The notes below the pieces were generated by a model. The model was not told the origin of the DNA. It was given only the letters and a program-made list of their open reading frames with translations, and did no database searches. Position numbers and translations under genes: made by a program. From an uncultured Anaerotruncus sp. (GTDB lineage Bacteria; Bacillota; Clostridia; Oscillospirales; Ruminococcaceae): a stretch of 31,556 nt of DNA. This document shows, piece by piece, positions 5,409-12,663 of the stretch (positions within the stretch are counted from its first letter, which is position 1; each line of letters opens with the position of its first letter). Location: contig CAJUJI010000012.1 in assembly GCA_910586875.1 (NCBI GenBank), forward strand, positions 1 through 31,556, read 5' to 3'.

Positions 5409-6445
5409 ACCGGTCCTCCCATCTGCGCAATCGAGATGCTTCCGGCGCGTAAAACCTGCCCAGCGGTTGCATATACGTCCTCCGTCGGCGCCAACAACAA
5501 ACAGTTCTTGACCAGTCTGCTTTCCATCACCAGCTGGTATAGCTGCGCACAGGTCAGTCGTTTGCCAATCGGCAGTTGATTGAGCTGATCCTTTAGCAAG
5601 GCTTGCAATTTTGAAACGGCCTGTTCCAACACACCTATCGGTTCGATTTGTAAGGTCACATCCACCGGTTTGGGAACAGCATTTTGTACCAGCACGGTGC
5701 TGCAAGGCTCCCGCAGCGCCTGCATCCGCTGCATCATCTCGCCGATGGTCTCCATTGGAACCAGCTCCTCCCCTGCTGCAACGTAAATGGTGATGTTGCG
5801 CGCATCATCACAGTGTACAACCGCATCCTGGATGCCAGGCTGCTCCAATGCCAATGCGCGATAATATGCGCCATTTGCGCCATTGCTGTGCCCCGACCAG
5901 CTCGCCAACAACCGCTGTCGCAACTGACGGTCATCCTCCTGTTCATAGCCGCCGGTAAACTGCCAGGGATTGGTGACTGTGTAACGTTCGTTCCGGCAGC
6001 GCACCACCTGTTCCGGCAAAATATTCCCACGGCTGCCCGCCTGCACCGCGCGAGCGCTCGCGAATGCTTGCAGATGATCCGCGGCAAAAACAGCTTCCTC
6101 TGTGGTTTCAAATGCGAGCCCTTCAGCGGTTTCACAAAGCAGACCGGCTGGCAACCGCACCTCGGTACCTGCAAAGCTGCGCTGAAAGCGAAGCCGTCCA
6201 TAAGCGCAGCTTGCGGGCTTGCGCACCAATCCGCGTGCAGCAGCGTGAAATTCCAGCGCCTCCCCGCTGGCGGTTGCAGGAAATGCCTGTTGATAGGCAC
6301 TTTCCAGCCGCTCGCTGAGCAAAGCCAGCTGCTCGGCCAGCAGCCGAAAGCGAATTGCAGGGTCGGATGCCTCATGCAGCGCAAGTCCGGTAGCCGCCTC
6401 GTAATGTTGTGCCATGAGCTGGTAAAAATCCTGTGCTGTGTTCAT
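5405..6445 (-). CDS. Baseplate J-like protein
   Basis: The 346-residue wedge protein has the baseplate J pattern: an N-terminal helical region with a PATASGEALEFHAAARGLVRK-like stretch, VRLPAGLLCETAEGLAFETTEEAVF, and AGSRGNILPEQVV. The core GGYEQEDDRQLRQRLLASW is typical of J (the GGxDxEsDexLRxRl signature) and is followed by ALEQPGIQDAVVH. J forms the wedge that joins the hub to the fibres and triggers sheath contraction. ATG 6445 overlaps the gp25-like stop (ATGA), with GGAGGTG upstream. Confidence 0.88.
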   Translation of the reverse strand: MNTAQDFYQLMAQHYEAATGLALHEASDPAIRFRLLAEQLALLSERLESAYQQAFPATASGEALEFHAAARGLVRKPASCAYGRLRFQRSFAGTEVRLPAGLLCETAEGLAFETTEEAVFAADHLQAFASARAVQAGSRGNILPEQVVRCRNERYTVTNPWQFTGGYEQEDDRQLRQRLLASWSGHSNGANGAYYRALALEQPGIQDAVVHCDDARNITIYVAAGEELVPMETIGEMMQRMQALREPCSTVLVQNAVPKPVDVTLQIEPIGVLEQAVSKLQALLKDQLNQLPIGKRLTCAQLYQLVMESRLVKNCLLLAPTEDVYATAGQVLRAGSISIAQMGGPV

Positions 6446-6795
6446 AATTTCACCTCCAAAACTGCATCAAGCACATCTCCTTTTAGCTGAATTGCCAGCT
6501 GTAGCTGGTCCCTTTTTGGCTGGTAGGTGCATTCCACCCCATATACGGTCACTTCCGGTAAGGGTACAAGCGCCTCCCGCACCAATGCAAGCGCCTGCAC
6601 CTCCAGCGCATGGCGGCTGCCGGTGCGCGGTAGCTGCCGCAGACGGCTGCCGAACCAGGGTGCGCCAGGTAACGAGCCTTGCCTGGTTTTCAGCAGAATA
6701 ATCGCCCGTTGCAGCAATGCCTGCGCACCAGTGAGTATAACAGGGGTGCCGTCGCCATTGATGGCAAGCTCTCCATCCTGTAATAGAAGATCCAT
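6442..6795 (-). CDS. gp25-like baseplate wedge protein
   Basis: This 117-residue protein is in the size and position of the T4 gp25 / P2 W / DUF2634 group, before baseplate J. It has DGELAINGDGTPVILTGAQALLQ and LLKTRQGSLPGAPWFGSRLRQL, where gp25-like proteins read RQG..l....p.fGs.L. The C-terminal half is a beta-alpha domain ending in LKGDVLDAVLEVKL. In contractile machines gp25 nucleates the sheath on the baseplate. ATG 6795 follows AAGGGGGAA. Confidence 0.8.
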   Translation of the reverse strand: MDLLLQDGELAINGDGTPVILTGAQALLQRAIILLKTRQGSLPGAPWFGSRLRQLPRTGSRHALEVQALALVREALVPLPEVTVYGVECTYQPKRDQLQLAIQLKGDVLDAVLEVKL

Positions 6796-6820
6796 AAAAT
6801 TCCCCCTTTTTTTGCCGTGT

Positions 6821-7798
6821 TTAAAGGATATAATTGCTGTTAAGCAGGGTCAAAACCGTGCTGCAACCGCCGGCCGACATGCGGTGCCGCACCTGGTAGA
6901 CAAACAGCTCGCTCCATTGGTAAAGCCCGGCGTCCACATTCGCCCGATCACAAAAGCGCGCCTCCAATAGCCCCGGACAGGTCAAGGTGATCACCCGCTT
7001 GCCAAGCATCGAATGGCGCACGCGGATCATCCCTTCCATCTCGCCACCGCCGCTAAACGGGGTGAACTCCTCCGCGGGGATCAGATAACGTTTGCGGGTC
7101 AACCCCAACGACCTTTCCTCCGGATTGGTATAGGAATAGCTGTATTGCCCATCACTATCGCGTATAAGGAACTTTGTAATAGGAGAATAGCGGTCGTTGG
7201 TAAATTTTAAGCTGCTAAAGTGCAGCGCATCCTTCTGCCGGTTGGAGAAGGTCAAGGTCCCGCGTACTGGCGGGTGTGCAGAGAGAATAATCTCTCCATA
7301 ATCGCTGACATAGGCGCACCCATACTGCGAACTGCGCAGGAAGTTAAAGAACGCCTCCCATTCGGTGGTTCCTTTGAGAACCTGGTAACGGTTGAAGAAC
7401 GGGTTGATGCTGGCGTTTGGCAGCATCAGTCCATATGGTTTGACATGCCAATTATACATGTCGAGCAGATAAACATTGGTGTAATTGCGAGGTGCCGCCT
7501 CGTTATCCAACAGTCTTGCGCCGATGCTGCGGGCCAGTATGGTCAGCCGCCCGCCACGGTCGTCGTAGGTATAGGTCTGCTCGTCTATGAAGCCTGCGAA
7601 CAATTTGGTCTCCCCATGGTACAGATCAATCCGAAATAATTCCGAATGTGCACGCAGGCAGGGGAAAACTGCTTCAAAGGACTGTGCAGGCGAATCGAAC
7701 GACTTTACCAACTCGAATGCAAGCGGCGCAGGCAGCTGAACCTGCTGGTCACTGCTGTTGTAACCGAGCACCCGCAAATTTTCAGGTAGATAGCTCAT
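6821..7798 (-). CDS. Baseplate hub protein (gpD/gp27-like)
   Basis: The 325-residue product shows the layout of late-control D / XkdQ-type hubs: an N-terminal beta domain (LAFELVKSFDSPAQSFEAVFPC, FRIDLYHGETKLFAGFIDEQTYTYDDRG), RLTILARSIGARLLDNEA, then a middle domain around NYTNVYLLDMYNWHVKPYGL. The C terminus is YQVRHRMSAGGCSTVLTLL. The hub closes the tube at the bottom of the tail. No lysozyme or spike domain is fused. The start overlaps the previous stop by 4 nt (ATGA). Identification is by pattern and by the neighbouring gp25 and J genes. Confidence 0.78.
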   Translation of the reverse strand: MSYLPENLRVLGYNSSDQQVQLPAPLAFELVKSFDSPAQSFEAVFPCLRAHSELFRIDLYHGETKLFAGFIDEQTYTYDDRGGRLTILARSIGARLLDNEAAPRNYTNVYLLDMYNWHVKPYGLMLPNASINPFFNRYQVLKGTTEWEAFFNFLRSSQYGCAYVSDYGEIILSAHPPVRGTLTFSNRQKDALHFSSLKFTNDRYSPITKFLIRDSDGQYSYSYTNPEERSLGLTRKRYLIPAEEFTPFSGGGEMEGMIRVRHSMLGKRVITLTCPGLLEARFCDRANVDAGLYQWSELFVYQVRHRMSAGGCSTVLTLLNSNYIL

Positions 7799-8160
7799 GA
7801 CCCGCCTCCTTCACACTCGATAAACTCCACATAATAGGAGATAATCCGCCCATCCCCCTGTGCAGCGAAGCCAAAACGGGAGACATACGCGGAAAATTGC
7901 CCGCCTGCGGGCAGATAAAGGGTGGCCGCTGCGCTGCTGCTGCAAGCGCCGGACAAGGTGTTGAGCTGGGCAAGTGCTGCATCGGCGGTCGCTGCAAACA
8001 GCTCCCCTTCGCAGCGGACCACCCGCGCCCGTTTGCCCAGATTTTGCGAAAGCACCCCGCGCGACGGTTGTAGATGCGTGGCAATGCTATTGGAGAAGGA
8101 AAGCTCGATTTTGCGCGGGTTATGTGGGAACACATAGCTTCCGAACTGCATCGCAGTCAT
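7795..8160 (-). CDS. Baseplate/tail protein of XkdP N-terminal type (probable)
   Basis: This 121-residue protein has FGSYVFPHNPRKIELSFSN, a GEL segment and ends YYVEFIECEGGGS. The pattern (F.F..NP....., then v.GEG.f, then Y.vEF.E) resembles the N-terminal domain of XkdP-like and DNA-circularisation tail proteins that sit between the tape measure and the hub. No LysM repeat is present, so it would be a minimal form. ATG 8160 overlaps the stop of the previous gene (ATGA) with GGAGGC upstream. Confidence 0.55.
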   Translation of the reverse strand: MTAMQFGSYVFPHNPRKIELSFSNSIATHLQPSRGVLSQNLGKRARVVRCEGELFAATADAALAQLNTLSGACSSSAAATLYLPAGGQFSAYVSRFGFAAQGDGRIISYYVEFIECEGGGS

Positions 8161-8717
8161 TCAATCGCCTCCATTCGGTAGGCAATCGGATGCGGATAGC
8201 GCCGCGCCTGTGTCTTTAGCTGGTCGTTCATCTGCCCGAGCAGATTGCTGTCACCGCTTATGGCAGGTTGATAGGTAACCTCTGTGGCACCCTCCCCCGA
8301 AAGGGTAAACGCTGTCTCTGGGCGGGCGTATTCGGTCAACCGAGTGCCGGCGCCACCGGACTGCTCAAGGGCAGCAAGCGGCTGCGGAGCCTGTGTTTGC
8401 GCAGGAAAGGCGGATAGGGTCGGTGGCGCCGCTAGCGGTGTGGTAAAGTCCGCAAGGACGGACGGCGTCGCTGCTTGTGCGGTAAAATCGGTGAGTGGCA
8501 GCGGCAAAGCGTCTGTTGGCGCAGCCTGTAAAGGCAAAGGTTGCTCCTGCACGGCGGACGGCAGCTCTAATGCTGCCGCGCCACCCGTCTGAAGATAGTT
8601 GTCCCAAACCAGCGGGACCTCTGTTTTCAGCGGATACTGAACCGCCGTATGGCTCTCTGCAAATTTCCGGTAAACATCCAGATGGGCTGCCAAATCCGCC
8701 AAAAGGTTATACTCCAT
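8157..8717 (-). CDS. Pro/Ala-rich tail-region protein, in the tape-measure position
   Basis: The 186-residue product has no family I recognise. Residues 1-45 are mixed and probably helical (LLADLAAHLDVYRKFAES). The middle is a low-complexity stretch rich in Pro, Ala, Leu and Thr with repeated LxxFTxPLAAPPTLS-like units. The C terminus (DSNLLGQMNDQLKTQARRYPHPIAYRMEAIE) looks structured. It occupies the slot where contractile phages encode the tape measure, but is far shorter than usual and not coiled-coil. It may be a reduced tape measure or a tail-tip protein. ATG 8717 is chosen because GGGGGAGG lies 6 nt upstream. Confidence 0.6.
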   Translation of the reverse strand: MEYNLLADLAAHLDVYRKFAESHTAVQYPLKTEVPLVWDNYLQTGGAAALELPSAVQEQPLPLQAAPTDALPLPLTDFTAQAATPSVLADFTTPLAAPPTLSAFPAQTQAPQPLAALEQSGGAGTRLTEYARPETAFTLSGEGATEVTYQPAISGDSNLLGQMNDQLKTQARRYPHPIAYRMEAIE

Positions 8718-9009
8718 CCGCATCCTCCCCCTCATTCACAGCGCCCTCTTCCCAGCTGGAATGCTCCCAGTATTGCCGCGCCAGCTCTGCCAGCTGCGCC
8801 AATGTGAACCGCCGCAGCAATCCGGCCGCACAATAGGGGCGCTGCTTTTTATCAATAGCCCGCCAAACCAGCGCGCAGTTGTAAGCCAGCGCCCAACCCT
8901 CACGCGGCGCAACCCCTCTGCGCAGCAGCAAAGGCAGCATCCGGCCTGCCCAAAGCGGAAGCTTCAGCTGTTCCGCAGCTGATAGCGGGCGTAATACAGG
9001 CGTTTTCAC
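8707..9009 (-). CDS. Possible tail assembly chaperone
   Basis: This 100-residue protein follows the tail tube gene with a 4-nt ATGA overlap, the usual place of a tail assembly chaperone. The sequence is helical and Arg/Leu/Ala-rich (MLPLLLRRGVAPREGWALAYNC, LLRRFTLAQLAELARQYWEH) with an acidic tail (EEGAVNEGEDADGV). Its end overlaps the start of the next gene by 11 nt. A G-G-G-G-G run there serves as the next Shine-Dalgarno and is not a convincing slippery site. Assignment is by position only. Confidence 0.5.
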   Translation of the reverse strand: MKTPVLRPLSAAEQLKLPLWAGRMLPLLLRRGVAPREGWALAYNCALVWRAIDKKQRPYCAAGLLRRFTLAQLAELARQYWEHSSWEEGAVNEGEDADGV

Positions 9010-9389
9010 AGCGCAACCTCCATGCGGGAGGTCGCCACAATCGAAACGGTTTCATACAGCAAATCGCTCAGCGAGACCGACTCGTCAATGGATGCCCACT
9101 GGCAGCCGGAATAGATGATTTTATGATTCGGGTACATGACCACCAGGTTAAAGTCGCTGGCGTCATGGAAGTTGACATCGCTGCCGCTGCCGCAGAGCAT
9201 CACACGGGTCAGCTCGATCAGATATTTGACCCGTCCGCCAACCGTTCCAACCGGCTCCGCCGAGCCAAACGCCTCCACATAGCGGCTTTCACGGCTTGTT
9301 TTGGATTTATAGCTCTGCGCCACTGCAACCTTTACTCCATCAATTTCAATGTAAATATCCTTACTTGTAGGAAAGCTGATAAACGACAT
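9006..9389 (-). CDS. Tail tube protein
   Basis: The 127-residue beta-rich protein follows the sheath gene, as tube genes do in contractile phages. It starts MSFISFPTSKDIYIEIDGVKVAVAQSYKSK and contains GTVGGRVKYLIELTRVM, FNLVVMYPNHKIIYSGCQW and LYETVSIVATSRMEV, which fits the XkdM-like tube fold with the conserved ending in which the tube chain closes. It would polymerise into the inner tube surrounded by the sheath. ATG 9389 follows AAGGAGG. A hairpin sits between it and the sheath gene. Confidence 0.82.
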   Translation of the reverse strand: MSFISFPTSKDIYIEIDGVKVAVAQSYKSKTSRESRYVEAFGSAEPVGTVGGRVKYLIELTRVMLCGSGSDVNFHDASDFNLVVMYPNHKIIYSGCQWASIDESVSLSDLLYETVSIVATSRMEVAL

Positions 9390-9422
9390 AGAATACCTCC
9401 TTTAAATCGTTTGGTAGGGTGA

Positions 9423-9448
9423 AGCGAGGCTTTTGTAAAAGCCCCGCT
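9423..9448 (-). other. Intercistronic hairpin between sheath and tube
   Basis: On the minus strand the sequence pairs AGCG-GGCTTTT with AAAAGCC-CGCT (11 bp with one A-C mismatch, 2-nt loop). No T run follows, so it is not a standard terminator. It may stabilise the downstream mRNA or act as a processing site that sets sheath/tube ratio. It is the only sizeable non-coding gap (97 nt) in the block. Confidence 0.45.
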
Positions 9449-9486
9449 TTCGAGCAAAACGCTTGCCCTTTTTGACCGGCTATGCG

Positions 9487-10479
9487 TTAGATCAGCAGCT
9501 CCGCCGAAATAACAATCTGATTTAATTCCGGTGCAACCTGTATTTGCAGCACAGCTTCCGCAATTGCAGGGTCTTTTGGATGGATTTGCACAATTGGCGG
9601 CTGAAAGCTTTCGATCACGCCCGCTATCCGCAGCCGTTCCAGCTCAACTGTAATCTGGGAAGCAATGCTCTCACGGGTTGCAAGGTTATTTCTGCGCCCC
9701 TTCAGCCGGCTTTTGATCACACCGCGGATGGTGTGTAGCACCTCATCTACCGCCAGCACCGAGGAAACGCTTGCCCAGGTGCGGTTTTTAGGTGCGCGGC
9801 TGGTCAAAGCCCGCACACATTCCACCGCACTACCATAGCGCACAAACGGCGTCACCCCTGCCGCCAGCAGCATTTCCACCTGTGCTGTGGTGAGCGTCCC
9901 ATCAAAGCTGGAAGCATCTAGCGGGAGTGCAAGCCCGTTCAAGCTTTGCTGTGCACCACACGCCGCGATCGCCGCCGCAAACGCCGCAGCGGTCCGCACG
10001 GTATGACTGCCGCCATCACAGGCAACCGCCACCCGTTCACAGCAGAGCTGCGCAGCCAACGCAGGCGCTTGCTCCAATGCGGCTGCAATCACTGCAACCC
10101 GCTCCTGTCCCAGCTGCGCCGCCCGTTCCAGCGCCGCAGGCAGCGTTTGCGCGCCGCCATCGCAAACCACAATCGAGAGCTCCTCCAACCCATCCAGCTT
10201 TTCAAATGCCGCAGCATAGTCGGTGCCGGCTGCCAGTGCATAAACCGGCGAAGCACCCGCTGCCAGCAGCGCTTCGACCATCTGGTAAAGCGCGCTTGTC
10301 TCTCCGAATACAAGCGCATCCTCCAGCCGTTCTATTTTTGTTGCTGTCTCAGGAATATTTTCCAGCTCCTGCGCCGCCTGCGCAACCGCCGCAACCCCAC
10401 TGCGTCGGTGTGCCGCAGCAGAGACCATCTGCCCGTAAACGAATACGCCCGGCCGCAGGCTATTTGGCAATCTGTTCAT
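9487..10479 (-). CDS. Contractile tail sheath protein
   Basis: The 330-residue product resembles the phage tail sheath family. An N-terminal RPGVFVYGQMVSAAAHRRSG segment is followed by an Ala-rich alpha/beta core (LSIVVCDGGAQTLPAALERA, ERVAVIAAALEQAPALA). The C-terminal attachment domain reads SVLAVDEVLHTIRGVIKSRLKG and is followed by ASQITVELERLR and QIQVAPELNQIVISAELLI. This C-terminal pattern is characteristic of sheath proteins of the XkdK type. It is short for a sheath. ATG 10479 is preferred to a GTG at 10488 because of Shine-Dalgarno spacing. Confidence 0.82.
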   Translation of the reverse strand: MNRLPNSLRPGVFVYGQMVSAAAHRRSGVAAVAQAAQELENIPETATKIERLEDALVFGETSALYQMVEALLAAGASPVYALAAGTDYAAAFEKLDGLEELSIVVCDGGAQTLPAALERAAQLGQERVAVIAAALEQAPALAAQLCCERVAVACDGGSHTVRTAAAFAAAIAACGAQQSLNGLALPLDASSFDGTLTTAQVEMLLAAGVTPFVRYGSAVECVRALTSRAPKNRTWASVSSVLAVDEVLHTIRGVIKSRLKGRRNNLATRESIASQITVELERLRIAGVIESFQPPIVQIHPKDPAIAEAVLQIQVAPELNQIVISAELLI

Positions 10480-10924
10480 CCTCAACACTCCTTTTCTGTT
10501 TTAGTAATACCTGTGTAAGCGGTACGCCAGAATCATCCTCTGACCAGCCGATCATCCCATGCAGGGTTGTTTTTGCGCAAAGCAGCAGCATATCCCATTC
10601 GCGGCGATATTCCACCTCTCCGCAGCCGACCGCGCAAACTCCGAACTGCCCGCGCGCCCGCAGCAATGCGGTACAAAGCTGCTCAAAAATTGTCTGACAG
10701 CCCCCTGGATATCCCACAGGACAGAGGATATCAAAGCGCAGGGTAATCTGCGCTTGTCCATCCCCATTTGGCAGCTCCAACCGGTCGATGCCGACCGCCA
10801 CCCGCGGCTGTTTGCAAGGGAGCCTCCCCCACACCGCAGGATATTCGGTCGCCACCTGGATTTGCTCCAGCCGCTCCCCCAAATAGTCAGCAACCTGCTG
10901 TTTAAGCTCGGTAAACGGGTCCAT
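10460..10924 (-). CDS. Tail completion/terminator-type protein (probable)
   Basis: This 154-residue protein lies between the connectors and the sheath, where the tail terminator is usually encoded. It has a helical start (FTELKQQVADYLGERLEQIQ) and then a beta-rich domain (RVAVGIDRLELP, AQITLRFDILCPVGYPGG, VCAVGCGEVEYRREWDMLLLCAKTTLHG), consistent with the gpU/gp15-type fold. It overlaps the previous gene by 23 nt and the sheath by 20 nt. No specific catalytic motif is expected. Position and fold pattern are the main evidence. Confidence 0.6.
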   Translation of the reverse strand: MDPFTELKQQVADYLGERLEQIQVATEYPAVWGRLPCKQPRVAVGIDRLELPNGDGQAQITLRFDILCPVGYPGGCQTIFEQLCTALLRARGQFGVCAVGCGEVEYRREWDMLLLCAKTTLHGMIGWSEDDSGVPLTQVLLKQKRSVEDEQIAK

Positions 10925-11249
10925 CTTCCTCCTCCATTCGTTTCAGCGCCGCCCAACGGTAGGCCGGCTGCCCCTGCCAATAAAAATCCTCACAAATCAA
11001 AACAACAAACAAATCCTGCCCCGCAGCCAGCAAACTCCCCACCGCTACCAGCTCTCCGCCGCCGTCCACCGGTCCGTAGTAAAGGTACTCCCGCGGGTCC
11101 TGCCGGCCGAATACCGTTTGTTTTTGTGGCTGAAAGGTCAGATTGGTATGCAGCCGCGGGAAGATGCAGGCGGTGAAGGAGGCCTCCCCCACCTGCACCG
11201 GCCGCCCACAGCGAGCAATCGCCTGCTGGATTGCCTTTAGCGTATCCAT
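10902..11249 (-). CDS. Head-tail joining (head completion) protein, probable
   Basis: The 115-residue, mostly beta protein (FTACIFPRLHTNLTFQPQKQTV, REYLYYGPVDGGGELVAVGS, GQDLFVVLICEDFYWQGQPAYRWAALKR) sits after a connector-size gene and before the tail terminator. That is the slot of stopper/head-closure proteins such as XkdH/gp16. It overlaps the neighbouring genes by 13 nt and 23 nt. No motif settles the identity. Confidence 0.55.
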   Translation of the reverse strand: MDTLKAIQQAIARCGRPVQVGEASFTACIFPRLHTNLTFQPQKQTVFGRQDPREYLYYGPVDGGGELVAVGSLLAAGQDLFVVLICEDFYWQGQPAYRWAALKRMEEEDGPVYRA

Positions 11250-11608
11250 GAATCCACCTGCCTTAGTCCGGCGCAGCAGCCATCCAGCAGTGGCGCCGCT
11301 GCTGCAAGCAGCTCCTCCTGTAGCGTGCGCACATCCTCCAGCCTACCGCTTTCGCTGCTATTGGAGACGCTCACCTCTCCGATTTTTACACTGCTTGCAC
11401 TACCGTCCTGGCGTAGCAGCCGGTACTGATAATAGGCCATTCCCGCCGCCGCCAGCGCCAGCCGCGCATCAGCTGTATCGGCATCCTCCCGCAGCATCCC
11501 CTCCAGACGAGCGGCCGCCGCATCGCAAAGAACCGACCACTCCTGCGCCTGTTCCAGCGACAGTCCGCTCAACCGTGCAAACTGCGCAAGCACCTGTGTT
11601 GCGTCCAT
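11237..11608 (-). CDS. Head-tail connector protein (gp6/adaptor-like), probable
   Basis: This 123-residue helical protein (ATQVLAQFARLSGLSLEQAQ, CDAAAARLEGMLR, ARLALAAAGMAYYQYRLLR) resembles the gp6/gp15 adaptor group found after the capsid gene. A Ser-rich loop (VSVSNSSESG) follows, then a helical end. ATG 11608 is chosen because AGGAGGCG is directly upstream; in-frame codons further up to 11653 run into the capsid gene. Assigned by gene order and helical pattern. Confidence 0.6.
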   Translation of the reverse strand: MDATQVLAQFARLSGLSLEQAQEWSVLCDAAAARLEGMLREDADTADARLALAAAGMAYYQYRLLRQDGSASSVKIGEVSVSNSSESGRLEDVRTLQEELLAAAAPLLDGCCAGLRQVDSWIR

Positions 11609-11619
11609 AGTTCGCCTCC

Positions 11620-12642
11620 TTATGATGCTTTCTTCAGGCTCAATACTTTGCACGCATCCGGGAAGATTTTTGCAAAGCCGGAGATGGAGGTGACCGCCGC
11701 ACGTTCCAGCTGGGTATCGATGAGGCGGTCCGCATCCACCAGAATGTCACCGGTCGTGACCATCTCCAATGCAAAGTTGCGATCCAACCCAATCAGGGTG
11801 CCAGCCGGCGCCGCCTTTGCGCGGATAACCGATGCGCCCAGCGGAGTTCCGATCATGCCGCTGCCCGCAAAGTTCAGCCCGCCATTTGCGTCACGCAGCT
11901 CCGGCAGTGCAAGCATCTGCTGCATCATATCCGGCGATGCAATCAGCGTGTTCATCTGGAAGTCTTCAAAGCTGCTCCAAAGGGCCACCAGATCCGCATA
12001 GGTCAACGTCGTGCCGGCTGTTTGCAGCGTCTGCGCCTTATTCTGGTTGGCATCATCCGCGGCATCACCGTTGATCAGCACATCGATTGCATCGGCCAGC
12101 TGTGCCTGTGTGATGTACGCACCAATCTGTTTAAGCGTAACGGTGAACAGATCAATCCGCTGGAATTTAACCGCTTCATAGGAGGCAACCAGCATACGGC
12201 CGCGCTTGGTCAGCCGCACCAGATTGTCCTTGAGCTTAATAACCGTTTCCGGAATTTTTCCGCCCTCCGCGACCTCTTTTGCGGTAGTATCATGCTCAGA
12301 GGTCGTGGTGATGGTGCGATAATCCATCGAATTGATGACCGTTTTGGAGGCGACAATTTTGCTGATAATATCGCTCTGATCGGTCCCCTGCATGACTGCG
12401 CGCGCCACATATTCCGGAAATAGCGCAGCAGAATCACTGGTTGAGAAGAACTTTGCAATGTTGTCACTGTTTGGGCCGCTCACATGGATATCAAAGCGTT
12501 TGAGCTGCCGCTGGAAGGCGTCCAGCTGTGCCAGCTCACCCCCCGCATAGTTGGCAGAAGGATCAAGCCGTTCCAGCTGCACCGAAAATGGGACACCGGA
12601 TTTGTACATTGCCTTGTCAAGCTTTAGATTCTGATAATTCAT
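11620..12642 (-). CDS. Major capsid protein
   Basis: This is a 340-residue HK97-fold-type capsid protein, judged by size, position after the protease and a typical pattern. Features include SALFPEYVARAVMQG, ISKIVASKTVINSMDYRTITTT, GGKIPETVIKL, GRMLVASYEAVKFQRIDLFTV, and the central domain with ALWSSFEDFQMNTLIASPDMMQQ. The C-terminal RAAVTSISGFAKIFPDACKVLSL is usual for this class. The short N-terminal arm would be removed by the upstream protease if that protease acts as in related phages. The next gene downstream starts 12 nt beyond its stop. Confidence 0.85.
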   Translation of the reverse strand: MNYQNLKLDKAMYKSGVPFSVQLERLDPSANYAGGELAQLDAFQRQLKRFDIHVSGPNSDNIAKFFSTSDSAALFPEYVARAVMQGTDQSDIISKIVASKTVINSMDYRTITTTSEHDTTAKEVAEGGKIPETVIKLKDNLVRLTKRGRMLVASYEAVKFQRIDLFTVTLKQIGAYITQAQLADAIDVLINGDAADDANQNKAQTLQTAGTTLTYADLVALWSSFEDFQMNTLIASPDMMQQMLALPELRDANGGLNFAGSGMIGTPLGASVIRAKAAPAGTLIGLDRNFALEMVTTGDILVDADRLIDTQLERAAVTSISGFAKIFPDACKVLSLKKAS

Positions 12643-12663
12643 AATAGACCCCTTTCTTTTTCC

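Noticed and set aside
8700..8740. Possible programmed frameshift between the 100- and 186-residue tail genes
   Set aside because: A run of five G lies in the overlap, but it does not form a good X-XXY-YYZ slippery site in the upstream frame, and it serves as the Shine-Dalgarno of the next gene.
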